DNA of 64,000 nucleotides, taken from positions 3,019,230 through 3,083,229 of the forward strand of contig JAGFMI010000001.1 in NCBI GenBank assembly GCA_021030905.1. Direction: 5' to 3'. Within the stretch, counting starts at the first letter, position 1. Each line of letters starts with the position of its first letter. A model generated the notes under the pieces. It was not told the DNA's origin and made no database searches. It saw only the letters and a program-made list of their open reading frames with translations. Origin of the DNA: Pyrenula massariospora. Taxonomy: Eukaryota > Ascomycota > Eurotiomycetes > Pyrenulales > Pyrenulaceae. The position numbers and the translations under genes are program-made. Below, piece by piece: positions 11,268 to 22,675 of this stretch.

Positions 11268-11680
11268 CCAACCGAAGACCGTGTGCAAGCACAAATGAAA
11301 AAATATCTCCCCTGTGTTGTGCCCCCTTTTTCGCTATCCAACTGGTTGACTCCCGACGAGCGTATCATCATCAAGACTCTTGGGCAGACTGCTGACGACG
11401 TATCGGAGACTCTGAAATGTCACGAAAAGACGGGAAGCGGGAAGGGGACTATGTTGATTTTAGATTTCATTTCAATAGAACATTCGATAAGTAAGAATTC
11501 AGAAAAAGGCCAGGGAAATGAAAGATGTCATCGGAGGCGTAGAGCTACTTTTGCGTCGCATTGAATTACTTAAAAGAGGAAACCCTCAAAATGCGGTCTA
11601 CCAAGCACGAGCGGCTTCGCCAGCGATGATGCAGAAAAAGGGGTCCCCAAGCACCACAAGTAAATCTGTTAAATGCTAAC
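11268..11680 (+). pseudogene. Relic of caspase-like gene, middle and C-terminal parts
   Basis: Several short pieces parallel the caspase-like gene at 13388-14989 in the same order. EDRVQAQMKKYL matches ENRVQAQMNTYL; DERIIIKTLGQTADD matches DEHIKIKNLGRGIDT; a piece near 11455 (VDFRFHFNRTFD) matches LDLRFQFRDPID; and near 11510-11660 AREMKDVIGGVELLL and QKKGSPSTTSKS match AREVRNIITGGELSL and QRKGSTSATHLM. The pieces lie in different frames. The whole catalytic centre (the AGHG and DCCYAG regions of the intact relative) is absent between the first two pieces. With the fragment at 8484-8672 this is one decayed duplicate. It cannot be an active peptidase. Confidence 0.7.
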
Positions 11681-13387
11681 CAAATGGGAATTAGGAACCT
11701 ACACCGAAATCAGAGGTCAGCTCACCTGTGCGAATAAGATCTGTCTCTTTGAGAAGTAACTCATCGGAGGGAACAGAACCAACGTGTCTCCTTTTGAAGT
11801 ATTAGCGAGGACCACGAAATACCGTCTACATTGCATTAATTATCGGGGCCCAAAAACAAATTAACTTTAATACTACCGGTCTCATAAGGGCATGAAAGAT
11901 CTCTTCACCCCTGAATGGAAACATTTCATATCTGCGAACCTGGCTTATGGAGTGATCCTAGACACCCTATGTTTGGCAATATAGTTGGTCCGATACGATC
12001 TACGCGCTTCCGCTAGCGAATGCGAAAGTTCACTCTCTCCGGCCGGCTTTAATCTACTCAATCTCAATTGCGTCTCGGCTGCCACTCCTGCGCATCTGCT
12101 ACGCGATGTGGTTGGCTCTTTCGTCGTTGGTTCGATAGTAATTGCATTCTTCGGGACTTCCGCAGTGGTGCTAATCCGAAAGCTTAGTGTCATCAAGAAT
12201 TTTAAGGTCGGAGGATTGCCGTTGCTGAGGAATCATCTTCAGCAAATACATCGATGACTCGACTCATGCGAGGCGTAGTGGGTATGATTGAGAGTTACAT
12301 GCATATAAGGACAAGATCATGACACAGCTGGTGAAGACAAGCTCCTCGCCCGACTAGAGATAGGTAAGATCAGACCCAACTCAAACCGTAACATTCATGC
12401 TCTTACACCTAATAGTCCTGAAACAAGATCCTCGTCGGCTCCTAGAGCACATCTCAAGCTGGAAATCTCCACGCCCAGCCCTACTCCTTTAGAGTCTATC
12501 CATTAGAATGAAAACCAAGAGCCCTAAACCGCGACTCTAATTATCCAGCCAGGGATTTTTCACCGCAGACAGAATCTCAAAATCCTCCTCCGACCTTTCC
12601 CATCCACGTTCTCCAGAGACGTTGGCTCTGTCTATATCCTCTCGCCATAAGCTTGCCAACTCCTCCGTAAATCTCCTCTTTCTCCACCCCTTTCCCGACC
12701 ACTCTTATATCATGCGCACGCGGCAAACCCACCACCAATCGATCTGCCTGCAAATTTACGAATGAAACAGATCCAAGCACAGAGCTCACTTCTCGCTCAC
12801 AGAAGCCGCACAAAGGCTTGCTTCTATCCGTCTTTCCCGCGAGCTGTAGCTTTACGATACCAAATTCTAGCTGCTAATCAAGGAAGGACTCCCGTTCTTG
12901 CGACCAGCTCGCAATAAGCCTGAAGTATGCCTTATATCTGCAGAGGCAGAAATGGCGAGCAAAATTCAGTCATCGGTGTTCTCTAGGCGTTGCTAATGCG
13001 CCTCAGCTTTAGGATCTTGGCAGTGCGGCTGACATGTAGCGATAACCCGGTTTGTGTAACACACTAGCCTAGGCATTGGGCATCATTGAGGGCATCATCA
13101 TTGGTCGGTGGCCTGAACGTAAGGCGCTCATGCAGAAAAAAGCAAGTGGTTCAGTTGCCGTTGGCCATCGTTTGTGCCGAATCTTTAACTCTGCTAACCT
13201 CAGAGGACAATGAACAATTTATCTGCACTACATACTCGGATCCATTCTCAAAAACTCTCGATCTCAGAGAGGGGTCATAAATCTAATATTGCGACGGCGG
13301 ACGTCGAGCTACGCTCAGCATGTGCATGTTAAAAGACTAGTTGATTTTCGATGTCCAACACAATTGATCTATCAGGGCTGATCCATC
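11681..13387. other. Intergenic stretch, no gene recognised
   Basis: About 1.7 kb between the caspase-like relic and the intact-looking relative. Open frames at 11985-12257 (plus) and 12577-12813 (minus) are short and match nothing I know. No terminal repeats or RNA genes seen. Confidence 0.4.
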
Positions 13388-14989
13388 ATGTCCATACCAC
13401 AACCCACGCTCACAAACTTATCAGAGGGACTCTTAGAGCAAGCTGCGCTCAATGTTCTCTGGCAAGATGAGATGGGGAGCGCGCGCCGTCATGGCTTCTA
13501 CCAGCGCAACTTCGAAGCGATCAACAGCTCTAAGCAATACAAAGACGTTGTCGCCCTCCTTCTGTACTGGGAAAACAACGACGAATGGACAGACATGAAG
13601 ACAGAAGACGAAGTAGGTCCAGCAAAGCCACACTATCTTGTATGAGGTGAGCTTACCACTTCAGGTCGACAACCTTGCTGCCATTCTCCAGAAAACGTAT
13701 AATTTTAGAGTGGAGAAGCAAGCCTTCCGTCTAGCAGAGAACCGCGTGCAGGCACAGATGAACACGTACCTGACTAAATTCGTCTCAGCTTATGATAAAA
13801 ACGACGAAACTCTCCTAATCATCTACTATGCCGGCCATGGTTGGGCAGGGCCGGGCGCGGACGGAACACTACACCTCTCAGGGTACATGTCTCCAAACCC
13901 AGTTAGTATAGAACAGGTGCTAATAAATCAAGCAAAACCGAGCTCTGCACGGCGGGCGAGACGGAGAGATCAAGAGGTACCCTTCGGAAGTTAGAAAATC
14001 GAGACACTATCAATTGGAATTTTTCTGAGCATATCATTCAAGACACAGTCGCCGATGTCCTTCTAGTCCTTGATTGCTGTTATGCTGGAGCTGCGAAGCG
14101 CGATTATCGGCCTCAATTACAACAAGCGAAGCTTCGAAGGACCGGCCAAGACGAGAGTATTCTCGTCTGTCCCAGTCCACCTCAGCGACAGAGATTTGAG
14201 TTACTTGCAGCCTGTGACGAATACCAAATGACGCGCATGCCTGGGCGCCATTCGTTTACTTCGGCCCTGATATGGGCTTTAGAGGAACTGGCGAAGGAGG
14301 ATACCTTCAGTACTCACATGCTGTGGCAGAAGATAGCAGAGGAAGCTCCTAACTTTTACAGCCTGAACCAAAACCCGGTGCTCCACGCTCGGAATCTGTC
14401 ACCAGATTGTTACTATCCAGATGAACATATCAAGATTAAGAACCTTGGACGGGGCATCGATACCTCCTTGTCACCTTCAGCAAGCTCTTGCAAGAACGAG
14501 GGCGAGGTGGGTGACTATTTAGATCTTAGGTTCCAGTTTCGCGATCCTATCGATGAGGCTCAACTCAGGAAACTGGCAAGAGAAGTGAGAAACATCATCA
14601 CAGGCGGAGAATTATCTTTAAGCGACGTCGGCTTCCTTCGCAAAGGGAACGCGCTTCATCAAGCTAGCCAAGCCTTCCCGTTCTCGCCTTTACAACGCAA
14701 GGGATCCACAAGTGCCACGCACTTGATGACACCAATCACGCCAGCTTGGATTACTGAACAACCGCCGACCAGGGTATACAGTGGCCTACCTCTGCGAACA
14801 GGATTTCCTACACTCGCTCAATCCCCACACTCCGACCTGACTCGAAGCAATATGACGGCCACGCCACCTCCCCTGCGATCAGCCGTTTCCCGTGTCGCCC
14901 ATGAAGACGGCCCGCCCTCGATGATAAGCTATCATTTCCGAGAATTACTCAAGTGTATCTGGGCCGAGATCCTCAGTTCCCTTTATTGA
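13388..14989 (+). CDS. Caspase-like (peptidase C14) domain protein
   Basis: Exon 1 is 13388-13612; an intron 13613-13664 (GTAGGT...TTCAG) joins in phase to exon 2, starting VDNLAAILQKTYNF. The catalytic His motif is in YYAGHGW near 13830. The catalytic Cys motif is in VLLVLDCCYAGAA near 14085. After it come the conserved LLAACDEYQ and GRHSFTSALIWALEEL. Spacing and motifs fit the fungal caspase-like family related to metacaspases, often tied to cell death or non-self recognition. Between the two motifs the reading frame changes, somewhere around 13930-13985. I could not find a clean intron with matching phase, so this is either an unusual short intron, a sequence error or a real frameshift. 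The C-terminal 100 residues are low-complexity and of unknown role. A decayed relative lies 1.7-4.9 kb upstream on the same strand. Confidence 0.7.
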
Positions 14990-16161
14990 AGAGCGGAGGT
15001 GTCGTGAGCTACGAACAACGGCCAAACGCTATCATGTGGTGATGGGTGAGGAAATGAGGAGCCTGGCCCCAAGCCAAACGAAGAGGCCGGCTCGAAGATA
15101 TGAGCCGAGCCGCTCGCCTTTGGCAAGCACATTGTCGCTTCCGAGATAAGGAGCCTTCTCTCTTCTTAGGGATACGACAAGCTATCCTATCTCAAGTATC
15201 CCAACCGAGAATACGTCAACACCAGAATCAACTTTCAAAGGTCGCTCTATCTCACCCCTCCTCACTGTCATACCTCTTCCCTCCCTTCTGAACGTCATTC
15301 TTACTTACTCAACGGCATCACGAAGAACTCTGCTCATCCGGCAAACAGACACAGCTATTCGAGCCTCCAATCTACCTTCCACTCAATTATCGAGCCATAT
15401 TCCCAAGCCACACAGCCAAGCGGCCTAAGCCGAGCAGCAGGAGCCGCGCCTCAGTCGTTTTAGTGACAAGACTCCACTCTGCTCATCTAATCTTTAATGT
15501 TATGTTAGAAAGTCTTTGCAAGGCTACGAGCAGGAGACCTAGATTTGGATTCGAATTTCTTGATACGGCAGGATAGATCTAGACATAGATTAGGCATCAG
15601 GAATAGACTTAGATAAGCCAGGTTTCAAATCCGAAATACATTAACTACCAACAGAGCCATTCCACCCATCCCATAAATCCGAGAGTAGAGGTGCCTTATC
15701 CGCCCCCGATGAATTTTATATTCAAAGACCGGCACAAACTTACGCATGGTCTCTCTCGGGCTTCTTTAATATTGAGGAGTGCAGAGATTTGAGAATACGT
15801 TCCATTCATCCAAGAATGCCAAGAGTAAGGGCGATTTGTCCGTGTCAGTAGATTCATTTCTTAGGCCCAAGAGGTATTTGATGGATGCCTCTGTATTGGA
15901 GAGTGCTTCACCGACGTGGACTTACGGCTTTTTGGTTTCGGTCATTGAACGAGCCTGGGAGTAAAGACATTTTGTCCAAGTCATCAGAGGAGTGGACTGT
16001 GGATTAGTTGGTAGGTGATAGATAGTACGAAAAGGTGGTAGGTGCTTAAGCTCAATTTCTGACCTTGCTGAGCCTGGAAATGCAATCAATTCAGGACCCC
16101 AAAGGGTTAAAAAAATTTTGTCGGCGCCACTGCCTGTCGGACTCCTCTCTGTTATACTCAT
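14990..16161. other. Intergenic stretch between convergent genes
   Basis: About 1.2 kb between the ends of the caspase-like gene and the F-box gene, which converge. It should hold both 3' ends. No further gene is convincing. Confidence 0.5.
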
Positions 16162-17823
16162 TCATGTAGCAGATGATGGCGGCTTCACTCGATAGCGTAC
16201 TCCTTCCCGTGCCAGGTACAGCGATGTGCCATCGTGACGGATTTGTAGTTGTTTCACCTCGGGGAGGCAAGGCGGGGTGGAGAGTCCAGGGTCCGGTCGC
16301 TGTAAATGCCCATGCTCTCTCTCCAAGATCTGCCATACCGACCAGGGCTGTCTTTCCCCTGCTCCACTCACCCATTCCGTGATCTTCTTCTGCCTTAGTA
16401 TTGATTTCATATCCTTCGTATACTGAGCCCAACTTTTCAATCCCAGTATCGGCTTGTCCCAACTTAAGGTTACGCCCAGAATTAAAAGCTTGGCCCTGGC
16501 TTGCTCAAGGTATTGCCACGGCTCTCCCTGGTTGGGTGCTCCGGTGTGGTGCAACGGACACGGATAGAAGAGATTGCAACTTAAGGCCTGGCAAGCAAGC
16601 TTTAAATGAATCATTTTCACTGTAAAGGCCTGACTTTTCGCTTGTACAAAGCGCAATAACCAATCCATCTCACGAGATGGGAAATCGGGTGCCGTGGGTT
16701 TGGGCCTGTCGAAACGAATGAACAGTGAACTGAGGGTTAGTCCCGCGAGATTTTTGGCAGCGATCGATGGGCTTTCTGAGAACGAAGTCGTTGAGCTTAT
16801 ATGAAGTTTTTCTAGAACAGTGAACTGAGTGAAGTCCGGGATTCCGCTATAACCCCTAGGGCTGTTAAAGAGATTGATGTGGCGCAAAGTTGCTCTATGA
16901 ACATCAAGTAGAGATTGCATAAAGGGCAATGAGTATTCATTTATATCTGGCGTGTCATCGGAGACGTACAAAGTAAGCGAATAAAGCTTACGGCACCAGC
17001 GGATAAGGCGATCTATCAGTAGGCAGCTCTCTAAAGGACCCAAATTTAAGGATGAGATGGTACTCGTACGCAACTGGGTCTGCGGGAAGTGCTGATCGAT
17101 AGTCTGTCTTGATAGGAGTTGGCCAATGAGTCTTCCGTCATGGTCTCTCCAGACAGTCCAGTTGGAAAGCCTAAGTTGGGTGATGGAAGGATCGTACAGA
17201 AACGGGAGGATGTCTGTCGAGTTAATTGTAGAAGCAGGGTTCGCCTTTCTGTGAAAAGAAAGACTGATTTCCAAATTTTCCAAATAACGTAGACTTTTGA
17301 CAATTTTGTGCCAAGTGTCTTTATCCCCTGGGGTAATAGTCAAGTGGATCAAACGGCATCGGTCGCACAGCGATATAATCTCGAGGATGGCATCCTTTTC
17401 GTCAGAGCTCCAGTCTTCGGTACGTAAGCTTGTGTACACTACCCTTATATACGATGCAAGTATCGGCCGTTTCTTCAAAGCCCTTAACAAGGTGTATTCT
17501 GGGATATTAGGTCCTGTCTTGCGATTCATGCGTAGGGGTAATGAGATAGAACTGTAAAAGGAAAGATCCCTTAGTCTTTGCCAACGCCGTGAAATGAGGC
17601 ATAATGGTCTCAAATCGTAAGAATGAAAATGGCCCAGAATCTGACAGATTATCTCGTCGGGCAGTCTTGAGATGTAACAAGCACCGAATGAATCAGGTAG
17701 AAGCCGCCCCGGAATTCGGCTTCGGAAGCAGAGCCTTCTCTCGTCGTCGTTTCCTAGGTACCACTGGCGATGAGGAACGTAATTCTGAATGTCCGACTCG
17801 CGGATAGACTCATCGGCTTCCAT
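16162..17823 (-). CDS. F-box protein
   Basis: Single minus-strand exon, 553 residues from the ATG at 17823. The frame stays open a little upstream, but no earlier ATG is present. The F-box lies around residues 50-95: ISRLPDEIICQILGHF, then LRPLCLISRRWQRL and FYSSISLPLRM. F-box proteins recruit substrates to SCF ubiquitin ligases through Skp1. The rest (about residues 100-550) shows scattered leucine-rich segments (LEKLHIS, LRHINLFN, LTLYVS, ITQLRLSNW), the usual picture for fungal F-box/LRR-like proteins with no recognisable fixed motif. Substrate unknown. It is convergent with the caspase-like gene and separated by about 900 bases from the AAA ATPase gene tail. F-box identity is firm; anything further is inference. 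Confidence 0.85.
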   Translation of the reverse strand: MEADESIRESDIQNYVPHRQWYLGNDDERRLCFRSRIPGRLLPDSFGACYISRLPDEIICQILGHFHSYDLRPLCLISRRWQRLRDLSFYSSISLPLRMNRKTGPNIPEYTLLRALKKRPILASYIRVVYTSLRTEDWSSDEKDAILEIISLCDRCRLIHLTITPGDKDTWHKIVKSLRYLENLEISLSFHRKANPASTINSTDILPFLYDPSITQLRLSNWTVWRDHDGRLIGQLLSRQTIDQHFPQTQLRTSTISSLNLGPLESCLLIDRLIRWCRKLYSLTLYVSDDTPDINEYSLPFMQSLLDVHRATLRHINLFNSPRGYSGIPDFTQFTVLEKLHISSTTSFSESPSIAAKNLAGLTLSSLFIRFDRPKPTAPDFPSREMDWLLRFVQAKSQAFTVKMIHLKLACQALSCNLFYPCPLHHTGAPNQGEPWQYLEQARAKLLILGVTLSWDKPILGLKSWAQYTKDMKSILRQKKITEWVSGAGERQPWSVWQILEREHGHLQRPDPGLSTPPCLPEVKQLQIRHDGTSLYLAREGVRYRVKPPSSAT

Positions 17824-18724
17824 TCTGCAGCGCAGTTCTTGAGCAGGATGAAGTTGGCCAAAGACTGCTCCGAGGTAGACTTCAGTCAAATTCCCGACGT
17901 TGCTAGAATCTAGGACCGAAGTGCTAAGCTATGACATCACAAATTATCCACACTCTCACTATTCACACCAGAGCTATCCAAGAGGACAAGAATCTCTTGT
18001 AGAGCCTCAGACACGAGATACAGACATATAGACTCGTTAATCTGTTCACGCTCCGATCTTGCCACGCTCTCAAGTTACTGCCGTAATAGCAAGTGTTGGC
18101 GGGAGATTGTTGGGCCTCCCTCTACGACACCCCTTCTGAAAGTGAATGTTGCTCTCTTAGCCTTCAAATTCTCTTTCTCCACGTTGTTGCTCCATTACTA
18201 TGTAGTAAGTAAATATTATAATAGAGTCGCTAATTAGGCCACTTGCGACGCTCCGATTCTCTTAACGTTACGCGACCGGCCGGCCACGACCTGGTCAAAT
18301 CGTGGAGGAGGGGTCTCGCCAGTAATAGAAGGCAGAGTGGATAGCATAGTCCGCTCTGTGTTAGAGCCCATCGTAATAGAGAATCAGCAAGAAAATTGTA
18401 GATCCGCCTTCCAAGTGTTCGGGAGAGCGGTAGCGACTACAAGTAGAAAATCTCTCGAAGACCTTTTATCCAAGGTGAATAGGAGGAAGATGGAGGACTT
18501 TGACAGCCAAGCGACTGGCCCAAATAAGCGAAAGGTTCTAAGACTGAAGCAAACAAATAGAGAAGAGTTGGAGGCATTAGCATATTTGAAACTCAGAGAC
18601 GCCACGCTTCTAGACGACAGCAACCATCAGCTTATCAGTGATCAAAAGCTAGTATTGAACAACAGCCTTGACCAACCTGACCATCAGCCTTCCCAATCCC
18701 GAAATCCTCGCTCCGACAGATCCA
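17824..18724. other. Stretch between F-box start and AAA ATPase end
   Basis: About 900 bases. An open plus-strand frame, 18337-18819, runs through 160 codons and overlaps the tail of the AAA gene. It starts at GTG, not ATG, and reads as charged, coding-like residues (EDLLSKVNRRKMEDFDS, LRLKQTNREELEALAYLK). I cannot place it in a family. It may be a remnant or a chance frame. AT-rich sequence at 18190-18240 carries no clear terminal repeats. Confidence 0.35.
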
Positions 18725-21343
18725 TCAATAAGCGCTCATCCTCCCCCCTTCATTCTTCGCCCTCTGCAGCATCGTCCTTTCCCTCACGGTACGCTGGAAC
18801 TCCTGCATCAATGTCATGACTGTTCGCATGCTGTCTTCGTTAAGATCCTTCTTCTTGCTTGCGGAAAGCGCTTGCGCTGAGGCAACTAGATTCCGGATTT
18901 GCCGGCCGTTCAGCTCCTCGCGGCAGGCGTAGTCTGTGAACCATTTTTCGACAGACTGTACGTGAGTCAGCAGGGGATTTTCAACGATGTGACAAGCGTT
19001 GGAGGTGCTTACTTGTTTGTCCTGCGTGCCGTGGAAGTGGACTTGGTTAAGGAAGTATTTGAAAATCTCAATCCGTTGCGACGGCGTCAAGTCGTGGTAT
19101 TGGATGGCGAGATGGATTCGGGATTGCACAGCAATGTCTATGCTCGTTATACGGTTTGTCGTGAGGATGATGACGCCTTGGTAGTATTCGAGTACTCGGA
19201 GCAGGACGGAGACAAGAGCATTTCTGTTCGGATCTGCATGTTCGGTCCTTGTCTCTAGAAACACGTCTGCTTCATCAACTAGAAGAATCGCTTCCCATGT
19301 CGAAGCAAGGGTGAACATTGTCTCCAGGTTCTTCTCAGCTTTCTCAGCTTGTAGGCCAATCTCTGCTACGCTGACAACAATGAGGGGTTTGCGGGTTGCA
19401 TCTGCTATTGTCTCTGCGGTCAAACTCTTACCTACCCCCGGTGGCCCATGGAGCAAGACTACCAGAGAGTTTCCCTTGTCTTGAACCATATCGCCCACCT
19501 TTGCTTGGGAGTCATGGCTGTTGACAAGAGCGAGGAGCATGTCCTTGTAGCGTTGATCAAGTTGAAGTTCGTTCTGGAAGGCATTCGTCTGTCTCTCTTG
19601 GACGTCTCTGGTCTTGGTCAGGCTAAACTGAGCCCAGCTTTTCTCCTTGGTAGCATATCCCAAGACCCGCGGTGGACATAATTTGTACCACTGTCCTGTG
19701 GGTTGCTGAGGGGAGGCGCCGTCGTCAATCTTACTTGTGCTCGAAGAAACCCAATTTGGCTTCGAATCACCCAGCATAAGCGCGTCATGTCCATATCTTT
19801 GATAGCTTCCAGAATCCTGGATATAGTTACCTGCAATCGACAATTAGACGGGATTTGTTGAGTATGATCCCACCACGTACCTTTGATTTTGATCATCCGA
19901 GAAGAAGCGTAAGTTGTCTCGGAGCTTGAGTTATCATCCGTTTGCGATTGCGTTTCATCAGACGGCTTGGACAGTGCTCCAGTGACACCTTTCTTGCTAG
20001 CTAGCGCGGGTGCGTCTCTTTCGTATCCGAACAACCGATCCTTTCCACCGAGCCGACATCGCCGTTCAAATTCCTGCCCGCGCTCTATGAGCATTTCTCG
20101 CAGCTCGTCTGGAGACAGGACTGTTGCTGGCTTTTCTCCCTTTTCGCTGGCTAATTCTAAAACTTCCTTGGCCTCAAGGCCCTTCCTTTTGGTGCGCCGA
20201 TCTTTCACGGATTCGTCCTTGAAATATTTGAGAGGGTAGACACTGAAGCCTGTGACATTTTTATGCTTGAAGCAAGAGTTAGTAGTACGTAATCATTTCG
20301 GAAAGTTTGTGTCAACGTACTCCCTCGTACTTGTCGGACACCTCAACCTGATGGAAAGCTCTAACCATTTCATTCCCATTCCAATCGTAGCACCACATCT
20401 CTGCAGAAAAAGAGTTTTTGTCGGCTTGACTCGTGTCTGGTGCATCCATAACTTGCCAAAGTTGGGGCTCACCCAAGCATTTTTTGCTAAAGACCTCAGT
20501 TCTAGGGGCGAACATTGTCCAAAGGTATTCGTAAGTCACGCGGCCAGCTTTGATATCCGTGTCTCGGTTCTGAAAATAGTCGGCCATTTCGTTGCACTCT
20601 CTGACCATTATTAATAGCGAGCGAAGGTCTTCTCTTGTCTGACGGGTGATCTCATCATCGCCGTCTCGTTCGTTTGATTCTTCAACAAGATCATCGTACA
20701 TGTAGACCACGTGGCTGAAAGGTCCTACAAATCTGAACAATTTCACATTCCAATCAAGAAAGGGGTACAGCTTGTCTAAGACCTTCTTCAACATCTGTCT
20801 CAATGCATCGGACTCAATATCGATCTCGCTTCGCTGGAAAGCCCTACCGGCATCATCCATGACACGCCTGAAGGTGAAAGCTCGCTCTGGAGCTTTGTCC
20901 CGGTTCTCTTTGATCGCAGAGAGCTCTCGATCCTCAAAAAGTGCATTGTCTTCCCAATACCGAAAAACGACGTGTCTCACCCTGGATGGCGGTGGCTTTG
21001 GCTTCTCGTCAGTCTTATCGGTTTCGGTACACTTATTCTCCATCGATGTGGGGGCCTCCGCGGCGCCATTTGCTGCAGATGTTTCTTCTTTGGGCTTTTC
21101 TGTACCGTTAACAGCCTGATCGTCCGACTTGCTTGTCTTCTCTTCCTCTGGGGACGCTTTAAGCTCTTTCTGTTCGACGCCATTGACCACAGCTTTGGGT
21201 GCTGAAATTACATCTGCAGCGCCGAGATCCTTGCTCGGGGACACTCTCAATTGATTTTCAAGATCGTTGATACGCTTCTCAAGTAGCAAGATATAGCGCT
21301 GTTCCCTGGCTGCCAGAGAAGAATCGCTCGTAGCTTCCGGCAT
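18725..21343 (-). CDS. AAA+ ATPase with N-terminal DUF7025-type region
   Basis: Minus strand, four exons: 21343-20321, 20265-19881, 19830-19013 and 18955-18725, giving 818 residues. The last intron is 57 nt, in frame and stop-free, but has a donor GTAAGC, a CTGAC branch site and a CAG acceptor, so I treat it as an intron. The N-terminus has a short coiled coil (LLEKRINDLENQL) then a low-complexity acidic/Lys region. Residues about 120-470 hold the conserved block with RYWEDNALFEDRELSAIKEN and FSVYPLKYFKDES, typical of DUF7025 fungal AAA proteins. The ATPase has Walker A HGPPGVGKS near residue 602, Walker B ILLVDEADVFLE, sensor region VIILTTNRI and the second arginine region SRIHLAIQY. A lid follows (ELNGRQIRNLVASAQAL). 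The family is common in moulds, cellular role unknown. A strong inverted repeat lies 310-410 bases upstream of the start. Confidence 0.88.
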
Positions 21344-22675
21344 ATTTCTAGCTGAAGGAATTCTTCCTCATAAGTGGTGGCAATCGACGAGGCACAGTAT
21401 CAATCACAGGCTCGTTGTCTCCGGGAGGCTATATATTATTATCAAAATGATAAGCCGGATTAGGGCAAAAGCCAAAGCGGAAGAATAGTCGAGGCAGCTA
21501 TCGAAGAAGGAAACCGCAACTAAAAATGGTTACAATTTGGAAATTTCCTGTTACTGTACGTAGAAGGAATCGCTGCCATTGTTGATTTTCACCGTTGCAA
21601 AGGTCGCGCCCGGCGTAACATTGGCGGCGGGTTAGGGGCCGATTCATTGGAGCGAGGCTAGGTGTCAGAAGTCGTGGCCCATCTGATTGTTAGCCCTAGC
21701 GCCCGCCCGGCGTACATGGGATGCGCCATGACTTCTGACACTGAGCCTCGGAGGGGCTCCGTGAGACTTGCACCCAAACAGCGTGGCGTTCTTGAACCTA
21801 GTCAAAGTTGAGGCTCTGCAGCTGGGGTAGCTCTAGCCCATTAGGTCCTTAACTGCCTGCCGCTCATGCTACGATGACAGTCGGAGTCTTGTGAAGTCTC
21901 ATAAGTACGGGTCTTCGAGCCCTGTGTTCTCTCGGTCTCCGCACGGATGACCCTCTCCTTTTTCCCACCTTGTTCCATTTCTGCTGCCTCGATGACCGGC
22001 AAACAAATCTCCCAAGATTCCAAGCCCCCAGCACGAAACAAGCTTAACGAAGATCCCCGGGCACGCCGGGGTGCATCGTCTGCAGTAGATCAGCACTAGG
22101 CCTTGGAATTCGGGGGCGGATGCACAACCCCAATGATCGACCATCTTCGCCCCAGTCGAAGTTAGGTGATGGTGGTTGCATGACAAGTGTAGCGCTTGCA
22201 TGTTGCCATCATTAAGCATTGAATATCCACATTCTGCATCTGCTATCTTCAATCATGATGTTGATATGTGCAGAAGAGGACCATGCCAGCCGAAGAAAAT
22301 CAGTCGAGATTCTGGTTTCGACGTGGGAACCAAAATAGGGTCGACAGGTGAGTCCAGGGGCCCCAGCTTCTTACGGGATCGGGCCGGACCTTCAACCACA
22401 TTCCTCAACCATTTCAAGCTCAACATCAACCTGAACTCGGTCTTGCGTCGAGAGAAAGGTCCAGATGTTTCGCTTATCCCGACCCAGCGTCCCTGTTGCT
22501 GAGGCTTCACCGACACATCTACGGGCATACATTGCAAAGAGTTGCATGTCTCAGGCGAATTAATGCAGCTAACGCATGGTTGATAAGCTTCTAACGACAC
22601 GCATCTTTGTGCATCTCGAGCCAACATACCTGATTGGTCATGGTATTCTACCCATAGCTGATGTTTATATCGCAG
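21344..22675. other. Region between divergent genes, with inverted repeat
   Basis: About 1.3 kb between the AAA ATPase start and the first mapped exon of the DUF7708 gene. It contains the inverted repeat listed separately. The upstream exon or exons of the DUF7708 gene must also lie here, since its first visible exon opens at an acceptor in phase 2; I could not place them. Confidence 0.5.
21653..21750. repeat. Inverted repeat, 31-bp arms, 36-bp spacer
   Basis: The arm at 21653-21683 matches the reverse complement of 21720-21750 at 27 of 31 positions; each arm carries GTGTCAGAAGTC or its complement. The four differences are spread out, so this is an aged or imperfect hairpin. It could be a short MITE-like element, a transposon end pair, or a regulatory stem in the AAA gene promoter. 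I see no target-site duplication that decides it. Confidence 0.8.

Noticed and set aside
18000-18330. Possible long terminal repeat or retroelement remnant
   Set aside because: Only a 10-base direct repeat; no paired ends, no polymerase or capsid parts.
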